DNA from: an uncultured Clostridia bacterium
GTDB lineage: Bacteria > Bacillota > Clostridia > Oscillospirales > Ruminococcaceae
DNA length: 15,587 nt
Assembly (NCBI GenBank): GCA_945947715.1
Contig: CAMEYZ010000022.1
Span: forward strand, 1 to 15,587
Direction of reading: 5' to 3'
Translations under genes and position numbers: made by a program
Notes under the pieces: model-generated
Told to the model about the DNA's origin: nothing
The model's database searches: none
The model's input: only the letters and a program-made list of their open reading frames with translations
Part shown: positions 1-5,661 of the stretch, piece after piece
Position numbering within the stretch: the first letter of the stretch is position 1
Layout of the letters: every line of letters begins with the position of its first letter

Positions 1-930
1 GCAGAATATCACTATTCCTATGACCATTGCCGCCGGGATAAGCCTGTCAGGGATAAAATTCCCCGAGAACAGTGCAGCTGCCGCAAGTATGATATCCGCC
101 GCTGTTAGTGCCACAAATCTTGGAAGAGAGCTTTTGTCGATATAGTGACGAAGGGTGCGGACCCTTGACATCATTATGATAACGCAGACAATGCCTGCAA
201 ATGCAGCTTTTACAATGCCTCCGCCCGTTACAGGGAAGCATACACTTCCGAATATCAGCCCGAACACTGCGGAAAACAGTGCAAGAGGGAGCAAGGCGCC
301 TATCCTGAATAATCCCATAGCAGTCATTGATGCTCCTGCAAATGCTCTTGCAGCAGGACTGTTTTTTCTGTTGAATGAGAATTTGCGGAGAAACTCGTCC
401 GCAAGTCCCTTAGGATTGGCATTTTCCGTTGCCTCTATATTATACCACGTTGTTTCAAGGTCGTCAAATATTATAGGTATATTTCTGCCGAATTTTTCTT
501 CTATAAAGCCCTCATCAAAGAGCCGCTTTGCGAGCTTTACTCCCAGCTGAAGAAGCTCATAGCTGCCAGCGGGACCCTTTCCGATGTACAGCATCATTTC
601 GTCGTACATATCGGAGGTATCCTCATAGCCGATATTTTCCACGCCCTGCTCATGGAGCCAGTCTGTCAGCGCCTGCATAGTTTCCGCGTCTGTGGTAAGC
701 TCTGTTTCGTCCGAGGCGCTTACTGCCAGGTGCCACTTGTCCTCAGGGAACATATCATCGTCCACGCCACGCCCTATGATGAAGTGGGGGATATTCCCGT
801 CGACAAGATTTGTGCTCACCCCGAAATACAGCGCATATACGTTATCTGTATCCCATTTTTCTATTTCTGTACGTATCCTTGAATATAACAGCTCCTCAAA
901 ATCCATATCCGTCATTTCCCGAGCTGTCAT
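1..930 (-). CDS. Partial membrane protein of unknown function, C-terminus beyond window
   Basis: An uninterrupted minus-strand frame of 310 codons runs from an ATG at 930-928 off the left edge of the window, so the C-terminus is missing. I do not recognise the family. Residues 1 to about 200 are hydrophilic and probably cytosolic; a stretch near residues 22-55 (YALYFGV, then HFIIGRG) resembles a small alpha/beta domain. From about residue 203 there are four hydrophobic segments (roughly 203-225, 237-254, 272-290 and 297-310+), so it is predicted to be a polytopic membrane protein with a soluble N-terminal domain. The start overlaps the aroK stop codon as ATGA, which implies cotranscription and coupled translation; the nearest SD-like sequence (GAAAGGA) lies about 20 nt upstream inside aroK. 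Both the length and the hydrophobic C-terminal pattern support a real gene, but its function is unknown. Confidence 0.8.
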   Translation of the reverse strand, partial: MTAREMTDMDFEELLYSRIRTEIEKWDTDNVYALYFGVSTNLVDGNIPHFIIGRGVDDDMFPEDKWHLAVSASDETELTTDAETMQALTDWLHEQGVENIGYEDTSDMYDEMMLYIGKGPAGSYELLQLGVKLAKRLFDEGFIEEKFGRNIPIIFDDLETTWYNIEATENANPKGLADEFLRKFSFNRKNSPAARAFAGASMTAMGLFRIGALLPLALFSAVFGLIFGSVCFPVTGGGIVKAAFAGIVCVIIMMSRVRTLRHYIDKSSLPRFVALTAADIILAAAALFSGNFIPDRLIPAAMVIGIVIFC

Positions 931-941
931 TTAGTGACAGC
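923..941 (-). promoter_or_regulatory. Hairpin over the aroK stop / downstream start codon
   Basis: A perfect inverted repeat, GCTGTCA, 5-nt loop, TGACAGC, spans the ATGA overlap between aroK and the next gene. In the transcript, part of the downstream AUG and the aroK UGA lie in the stem. It could hide the second start until a ribosome finishing aroK opens it. The role is inferred; the 7-bp stem is seen directly. Confidence 0.5.
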
Positions 942-1421
942 AGCGCTTATCCTTTCTGCTATCTGAGCAGGAGTGCCCTCCGCCTTTATGCTTATCTGAG
1001 AATTTGCGGTATAGAGAGCCTTCCTGTCGTTATATATCCCCTCTAAGGATTCCTTTGTGTTCGCCATTACTATGGGGCGGTTTTTATCGCCGGAGATGCG
1101 CTTGTAGCAGGTCTCGAAGTCTGCGTCCAGATATACCACGATACCTCCCGCAGCTGCTGCCTCGGCATTTTCTGATTTGAGCATAGCTCCGCCGCCGCAT
1201 GCCACTACCTCATCTGAGGCTGCAAGCTCCTTAACAGCTGAGGTCTCCATGGTGCGAAAGGCCTTTTCGCCCTTTTCGGCGAAGATTTCAGGTATGCTCA
1301 TTCCCGCCTTTTTTTCGATGTAGCTGTCCATATCGGTAAAGGGCTTTCCCATAAGAGCGGCAAGCTCCCGTCCCACAGTGGATTTTCCGCAGCCCATAAA
1401 GCCGCACAGGAATACTGTCAT
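927..1421 (-). CDS. aroK: Shikimate kinase
   Basis: Shikimate kinase phosphorylates shikimate at the 3-OH with ATP, the fifth step of the chorismate (aromatic amino acid) pathway, in the cytoplasm. The 164-aa product has the usual length for the family. The P-loop GFMGCGKST is at residues 7-15, the acidic TDMD motif at 29-32 (D30 and D32, Mg2+ and shikimate contacts), the EKGEKAFRTME motif with R56 at 49-59, the GGG shikimate-binding loop at 76-78, the lid arginine in RPI at 115-117, and a late arginine R133 in YNDRKALY. All expected catalytic residues are present. The ATG start is preceded by GGAAGGAG about 8 nt upstream. It sits third in a minus-strand operon, 49 nt after the 216-aa gene, and overlaps the next gene by 4 nt. 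No other aromatic-pathway gene is visible here, so this copy is placed away from a complete shikimate cluster. Confidence 0.97.
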   Translation of the reverse strand: MTVFLCGFMGCGKSTVGRELAALMGKPFTDMDSYIEKKAGMSIPEIFAEKGEKAFRTMETSAVKELAASDEVVACGGGAMLKSENAEAAAAGGIVVYLDADFETCYKRISGDKNRPIVMANTKESLEGIYNDRKALYTANSQISIKAEGTPAQIAERISAAVTK

Positions 1422-1470
1422 AATTAACTCCTTCCGCCGCTTTCCACGGCAAATAGTGTACAGTGTCAGA

Positions 1471-2121
1471 TCAATCGTTCATTGGAATAGAATAGGCTCT
1501 TGCAGAGTATTCTAAGACCTTTCCGCTGAGCTCCTCCTCGAGGCAGGCGTAAAACATGGCAAAAAGCACGTCCACAAAGCCTAAGAGGAACATGTTCTTA
1601 TTGGATATGTCCGCCAGCGACGGAACGCACGTATATATGTAGGTTTTGAACCATTCCGCGGTGTAGGGAGGAAGAGGCTTGCCCTTGTGGACAAGATATT
1701 TAAACTCGGCATATTCCTCGCGGATAAGGCCCTCGGGATTTTCCGCTCCCCGCGACATCACCATGCTGTAGACCTTCTGTATCTGGTCATCGGTCATGCG
1801 GTCGTCGCCGTTTCTGACGTTTCGCAGAGTGGGCAGACGCACTGCAAAGCTGTAGATTATCATCGGGAGCACCTTATCGTATTCGGTGTTCTGCATTTCC
1901 CGGCAGCTTCCGTTGTCGATGCGCAGTCCGAAATTTCTCAGGCTATCGCCATCAGTGATGTTGTTCAGCACCACCTTGAAGGCGTCCTTGATGCTTATCT
2001 TATAAAAATCGCTCTCCCCGATGGAGTAGATATATTTCACGGCGTTATATAAGCTTATCCCGCCCTTTATGACGGTATCTGCAAGACCTATTATCGCCTG
2101 TTCTTCATTGATAAAATCCAA
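1471..2121 (-). CDS. Hypothetical protein, 216 aa
   Basis: I do not recognise this protein. It begins with a TTG codon at 2121-2119, chosen because GCGAGGAT lies about 9 nt upstream and no earlier ATG is available in frame. The product is mostly polar and mixed helical, with one hydrophobic stretch near the C-terminus (MFLLGFVDVLFAMFYA) that is more likely a buried helix than a membrane anchor because it is followed directly by acidic residues. No signal peptide, cysteine cluster or nucleotide-binding motif is visible. The gene begins 20 nt after the stop of the 687-aa gene and precedes aroK by 49 nt, so the three are very probably cotranscribed. A functional partnership with the 687-aa protein is plausible from the tight spacing, but it is only inferred. 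Confidence 0.8.
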   Translation of the reverse strand: MDFINEEQAIIGLADTVIKGGISLYNAVKYIYSIGESDFYKISIKDAFKVVLNNITDGDSLRNFGLRIDNGSCREMQNTEYDKVLPMIIYSFAVRLPTLRNVRNGDDRMTDDQIQKVYSMVMSRGAENPEGLIREEYAEFKYLVHKGKPLPPYTAEWFKTYIYTCVPSLADISNKNMFLLGFVDVLFAMFYACLEEELSGKVLEYSARAYSIPMND

Positions 2122-2141
2122 TTTTAATATCCTCGCAAAAA

Positions 2142-4205
2142 TTATCTTCGTCCCACATTAGTGCGGCCCTGACTGCGTATGACTCTGGTAGGAGGCGCAC
2201 CGTCTGTTTTTTTCGGCTTATCGGAGACTGTGGCATCTGTGCTCTCTGCCGATGATAATATGAAGGTATCCTTCTTTGCGGCAGCAAGCTCTGCTATGCC
2301 CATAACATCTCCCACCGTGGGAGCGGTCTTATCCACCTTATATTTCGGGTCGGTCATAGCCTCATAGAGGGAGGCGTATTTTTTCGGAACGAAGGGCTTG
2401 TATTTTCTACCGTCCTCGGAGATATGTTCCTCTGCTGCGGGCTGGGGCGCCTGCACTGGAGCAGCCTTCGGAGGCTCATAAATGGCAGGCTTTGGTGCAC
2501 TGCTGACCTCTGGGGACATTTTCCTGTTAAAGGAGCTGTCAAGGTCTGTGCTTTTCCTCGGAGCAGGCTCGGCATCAAAGCTTTTGGGTATCCACCTGAC
2601 AGCCTTGTCTGCGGAGCTTTTTATGCTCTTCGGAGCATATTCGCTGCGGCTCTGTCTTTCGGTAAGCTCAGCCGTTTCAGCGGAGTGTTCCTCCGATATT
2701 GACGGAGTATTCTCATAAACGGCTTCGAAATCCTTCTGTGCCTCCGAAACGCTGTCAAAGCTCTTGGGGACCCACTTGACCGCTCTGTCTGCGGAGGTCT
2801 TTCTGCTTTTCGGAGCATATGCCCCATTGCTTTGTACAGCTTGCTCAGGCGCAGCTGCTTTTTCCTTCGAGAGGATATCACCGTACATTTTTTCTGCAGA
2901 TTTTAAGAAATCCTCCAGCTGACTTATGGAGCCGTCGCCGTTACGTATATTATCCTTAAGGCTTTCAAGATAGCCTGCCCATTCCTCGAACTCTGCCCGG
3001 TCCATTTCCCTTCCCGCGCACTTGGACAGATTATAGTAAAGCGCCTGGGAGCGTAGGTCAAGCTCTCTCGGTATGATTACGGGGACCTTATTTGCCCGCA
3101 GCGGAGCAAGCCTTGCCCTTTCCTCGGCTTCTTCGGCTGCACGGCGAGCCTCCTCCTCGGCGAGGCGGGCCTTTTCGGCGGCCTCCTTGCGGAGCCTCTG
3201 CTGTTCCTCATGAGCGGCCAGACAGGTCCGTCCGCTGGAATTTACGCGGCTGCAGTAGGGACTGCTATACTCTCTGCTGCGGATAAAGTATCTTCCGCAG
3301 GAAACACAGCGCTCGATATGCTCACCGTTTTCCTCCAGCAGGTCAAATTCAAGGTCGATAATTCCCTTAAAGCCCGTGGCCATGTATACCACCGAGCCGC
3401 ACTGCATTTCCTCCATGGAGGCTCTGCGCATTTCCAGGGAATCGGGGCGCTCCATGTCCTTGATGTAGGAAAAGGCGTCCATGGCGGACTGGTCGGATAT
3501 CACGGGGCTCACCTGCTTTGAGCTATCGGAGGGTATTTTCTGGAGCTTTTCCGAAACTGCGCCATAAACGTATCGGGAGAATTTTCCCATGCGAAAGGCT
3601 GCCTCCGGAGCAAGGGAAGGGCTGTATTTGCGCACATAGGGCATTTCCTCGGCGGCAAAGCCCATTTCATTTGCTGCAATGGAAAAGGCCAGATCGAAAT
3701 ATTCCTTTCTGCGGCGATACTCGTCTGCGGAGATATTTGAGTCCGGTTTGTCGTTATATATGAAATCCAGCTTTTTCTTGGCGTATTCGTTTATTCTGAC
3801 GATATTTATCCACTGATTTACCGAGCGGCCTGTCTTGTACTCGGATATCCTGCGGAAGATAGCTGCTTCGTAGTTGTTCTTCGGAGAGATGCACCTTGCC
3901 CACAGCTCTTCAAGGCCGATATTTTCGCTGCTGCATATGTATGCGATGATGCAGTCGATGGCTGCGCTGTCGAAGCTTCCCTCGATGCATGCCTTTACAT
4001 AGGGGTGGCACTGGGATAGGGTATTCCTTGCCGACTGCATGAGCTCTGCAGGGAGCCGGCCTGTTTTACTGCCAGTCTTTCCTGCTTCGATGCACTGTTC
4101 CCAGAAAAAGGAAAAACTAAATTCCGTAAAGCCCAGCAAATCCTTTCCGGGCTCAAGGTCATAATATGTATTGTTGTTTCCGATAATAAATTTTACGGCG
4201 TCCAC
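2142..4205 (-). CDS. Cysteine-cluster, coiled-coil and internal-repeat protein, 687 aa
   Basis: Residues 1 to about 295 form an apparently folded alpha-helical region with several conserved-looking aromatics and cysteines. Then comes a putative zinc-binding cluster, C300-x2-C303-x14-C318-x9-C328, containing CVSCGRYFI and resembling the C-terminal zinc motif of DUF6076-type clostridial proteins (recalled by eye, not searched). Residues about 332-375 are a highly charged E/A/R helix, a likely coiled coil. The rest is low-complexity and probably disordered, with two 21-residue repeats at 463-483 and 523-543 and a weaker third copy near 600. The protein ends in a basic tail (GRTNVGRR). The start is GTG at 4205-4203, with an AAGGAAGGG purine stretch about 12 nt upstream; this is the first gene after the promoter at 4282-4310. 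Function is unknown. The modular layout suggests a scaffold or nucleic-acid-associated protein, which is inference. Confidence 0.85.
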   Translation of the reverse strand: MDAVKFIIGNNNTYYDLEPGKDLLGFTEFSFSFFWEQCIEAGKTGSKTGRLPAELMQSARNTLSQCHPYVKACIEGSFDSAAIDCIIAYICSSENIGLEELWARCISPKNNYEAAIFRRISEYKTGRSVNQWINIVRINEYAKKKLDFIYNDKPDSNISADEYRRRKEYFDLAFSIAANEMGFAAEEMPYVRKYSPSLAPEAAFRMGKFSRYVYGAVSEKLQKIPSDSSKQVSPVISDQSAMDAFSYIKDMERPDSLEMRRASMEEMQCGSVVYMATGFKGIIDLEFDLLEENGEHIERCVSCGRYFIRSREYSSPYCSRVNSSGRTCLAAHEEQQRLRKEAAEKARLAEEEARRAAEEAEERARLAPLRANKVPVIIPRELDLRSQALYYNLSKCAGREMDRAEFEEWAGYLESLKDNIRNGDGSISQLEDFLKSAEKMYGDILSKEKAAAPEQAVQSNGAYAPKSRKTSADRAVKWVPKSFDSVSEAQKDFEAVYENTPSISEEHSAETAELTERQSRSEYAPKSIKSSADKAVRWIPKSFDAEPAPRKSTDLDSSFNRKMSPEVSSAPKPAIYEPPKAAPVQAPQPAAEEHISEDGRKYKPFVPKKYASLYEAMTDPKYKVDKTAPTVGDVMGIAELAAAKKDTFILSSAESTDATVSDKPKKTDGAPPTRVIRSQGRTNVGRR
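2577..2639 (-). repeat. Internal coding repeat, copy 2 (63 bp)
   Basis: This segment encodes residues 523-543 of the 687-aa protein, starting YAPKS and ending RWIPKSF. It aligns without gaps to the copy at 2757-2819, exactly 180 bp away. Substitutions are mostly conservative (K/R, I/V), and many differences are at third positions, so the protein sequence appears to be under selection. Confidence 0.85.
2757..2819 (-). repeat. Internal coding repeat, copy 1 (63 bp)
   Basis: This segment encodes residues 463-483 of the 687-aa protein, starting YAPKS and ending KWVPKSF. It pairs with the copy at 2577-2639. A degenerate third copy of the end of the unit (FVPKKYASLYEAM) occurs around residue 600; it shares VPK-x3-S-x2-EA with the sequence following copy 1. 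Confidence 0.85.
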
Positions 4206-4281
4206 TTGCTATCTTTCCCTTCCTTCGGCACAGCTTTTCGGTATTGTCGGTCACACGGATAAAATTCGCATATATAAATAT

Positions 4282-4310
4282 ATTATAACACATATTATCT
4301 TATTTTTCAA
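4282..4310 (-). promoter_or_regulatory. Sigma-A type promoter for the 687-aa/216-aa/aroK operon
   Basis: On the minus strand there is a TTGAAA -35 box (4310-4305), a 17-bp spacer and a perfect TATAAT -10 box (4287-4282). Transcription should begin near 4275 and give a 5' untranslated region of about 70 nt before the GTG start. T-rich runs on the plus strand just beyond the -35 box (4315-4318 and 4325-4330) mean A-tracts on the transcribed side. Confidence 0.8.
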
Positions 4311-4426
4311 CAGGTTTTCCGGACTTTTTTGCAATAATATAATAAATGGACTAAAATAGTATACAAAGGCGCTTTTAGACAAAATCTTTTGTGCATAATG
4401 ACGATTTCGACGGTAAAATATACTAA

Positions 4427-4438
4427 ATTTTCGAAAAT
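4427..4438. promoter_or_regulatory. Perfect 12-bp palindrome, possible operator
   Basis: ATTTTCGAAAAT is a perfect palindrome between the two divergent promoters, ending 23 bp before the -35 box of the plus-strand gene. Palindromes of this kind can be dimeric repressor or activator sites, but it is AT-rich and could arise by chance. No known operator consensus was recognised. Confidence 0.25.
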
Positions 4439-4461
4439 ATATAAAAAATTTAACAAAACCC

Positions 4462-4491
4462 TTGCATAAAACATTCATTATGGTGTATAAT
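4462..4491 (+). promoter_or_regulatory. Sigma-A type promoter for the 335-aa zinc-module gene
   Basis: TTGCAT (4462-4467), an 18-bp spacer and a perfect TATAAT (4486-4491) predict a start site near 4498. This leaves about 80 nt of untranslated leader before the ATG at 4578 and argues against the in-frame GTG at 4503, which would lie only a few bases after the transcript start. Confidence 0.75.
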
Positions 4492-4577
4492 AAGTAAAGC
4501 GAGTGCTGTGCGTATATTTTTGCTGCGGCAAATCTATTCCAAAAAATTACGGCGCTTTCTCATGGGAGTTACTTGTT

Positions 4578-5585
4578 ATGAATTATATATTATGCGCCGT
4601 ATTGTGGACGGAGGCAAAGACTCCGCCGGGGTATGCGGCAGCGGGGATATTCTCCGCTAAGATAACTGAGGGCGAGGAAACCGAATATTGTTCCTTTATG
4701 CCCGATTCGTATGGCAGTGCGGAGGAAATGCTTGAAGATTTTCTCGGATTCTGCGGTACGGAATTTATGCTCTGCCTCTGGGACGGACTGTCGGCGGGTA
4801 GGATAAAAAAACTGCTGGACGCAAACGGCTTTAGACATCCTTATGTGCATCTGTATCATCTGCAGAAGGTGTACGAGCTTACCGAAAAGAAATGCCGCGA
4901 TATCCGCAAACGCAGGATAATGCAGACAAGGCTTGAAAAAAAGCCTTTTTATTACGGAAAAAAATCGGCTGCGGAAAATGAGGTCAAGTGGATGGTCTCC
5001 ATTTTCGACCTGCTGGACCTTTCGGTCATCGAAAAGAAGCCTGCTATTGATTTTACCGAACAGCCCTCTAATCAGTATTTTGTGTTCAAAAACGGAAAAT
5101 GCTTCCACACAAAGGACTGCCGCATCGTTAAGGACGCGTCGGTCTCGGCGCTGCGTTCTTATACATACTACGCCGCAGCCGTTGACGCGGGATTTACTCC
5201 ATGCTCGCGGTGCAAGCCCGAAAATAAGGACGAGCAGACTGCTGAAATGATGCGCAGGATAAATGCTGAAAAACAAAAGGAGGCCCGCGCTAAGCATGTG
5301 GCGGGATATGTTCCTCCCAAAAAGAAAAGAAAAAAGCCGCTGAATGTGTACAAGTCCCTTGCTCACATGTGCGGACTGTATGGACTGAAATTTGAAAAGA
5401 GCGGCGTGAATGTGTTCGTGGCTTCGGAAACCGGGAAATATCGCATAGCTCCTGAGGATACTCCTGTGAAGCTGTATGAGCTTATAGATGATGACTATTC
5501 CTTTACTGGCGCGGAATTTGATGACCCCTATATGGCGGTCAGGGAAATCGTCCGCATCGACGAGGAAAATAGGAAAAATAAATGA
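4578..5585 (+). CDS. Protein with Ada-like zinc-binding module, 335 aa
   Basis: The start is the ATG at 4578, with GGGAG 9 nt upstream; the frame is open further upstream to 4503 but that lies at the predicted transcript start. Residues about 170-215 carry KCFHTKDCR and PCSRCKP, with C175, H177, C181, C209 and C212. This matches the pattern of the small zinc module found in Ada N-termini and as an add-on domain in some nucleases. The N-terminal 110 residues (FLGFCGTEFMLCLWDGLSAG) loosely recall a DEDD exonuclease fold but lack the usual acidic first motif, so this is only a suggestion. A strongly basic linker (PKKKRKK, about residue 250) precedes a C-terminal domain of about 80 aa. It is monocistronic, with its own promoter and terminator. 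A nucleic-acid-related role is inferred; no reaction can be assigned. Confidence 0.82.
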   Translation: MNYILCAVLWTEAKTPPGYAAAGIFSAKITEGEETEYCSFMPDSYGSAEEMLEDFLGFCGTEFMLCLWDGLSAGRIKKLLDANGFRHPYVHLYHLQKVYELTEKKCRDIRKRRIMQTRLEKKPFYYGKKSAAENEVKWMVSIFDLLDLSVIEKKPAIDFTEQPSNQYFVFKNGKCFHTKDCRIVKDASVSALRSYTYYAAAVDAGFTPCSRCKPENKDEQTAEMMRRINAEKQKEARAKHVAGYVPPKKKRKKPLNVYKSLAHMCGLYGLKFEKSGVNVFVASETGKYRIAPEDTPVKLYELIDDDYSFTGAEFDDPYMAVREIVRIDEENRKNK

Positions 5586-5620
5586 GGACTGATGTACTTT
5601 TGGTACGTCAGTCCTTTTTT
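5585..5620 (+). terminator. Intrinsic terminator of the 335-aa gene
   Basis: A 13-bp stem, AGGACTGATGTAC pairing with GTACGTCAGTCCT (one G-U pair), has a 5-nt loop and is followed directly by a run of six Ts at 5615-5620. It begins at the last base of the stop codon. Confidence 0.9.
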
Positions 5621-5622
5621 AT

Positions 5623-5655
5623 AAAAAATATCCGCAGCATATGGCCGCGGATATT
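5623..5655 (-). terminator. Intrinsic terminator of the SNF2-yfhO unit
   Basis: Reading the minus strand, AATATCCGC (5655-5647) pairs with GCGGATATT (5635-5627) around an 11-nt loop and is followed by a T run (complement of the As at 5623-5628). It lies 7 nt after the yfhO-like stop. Together with the plus-strand terminator it separates the two convergent units. Confidence 0.85.
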
Positions 5656-5661
5656 GTTATA

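Noticed and set aside
155..550. 131-codon open frame on the plus strand
   Set aside because: It is opposite the 310-codon minus-strand frame that couples to aroK and encodes coherent membrane helices; the plus-strand frame lacks an SD and a promoter.
2577..2819. Paired repeats as a CRISPR array or mobile-element ends
   Set aside because: There are only two copies, they are in frame within a coding gene with mainly silent or conservative differences, and they are direct rather than inverted.
4503..4577. Upstream GTG extension of the zinc-module protein
   Set aside because: The GTG lies about 5 nt from the predicted transcript start and has no SD, whereas the ATG at 4578 has GGGAG at good spacing.
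4590..5366. 258-codon open frame on the minus strand
   Set aside because: It is antisense to the zinc-module gene, which has its own promoter, SD and terminator; the antisense product is not domain-like.
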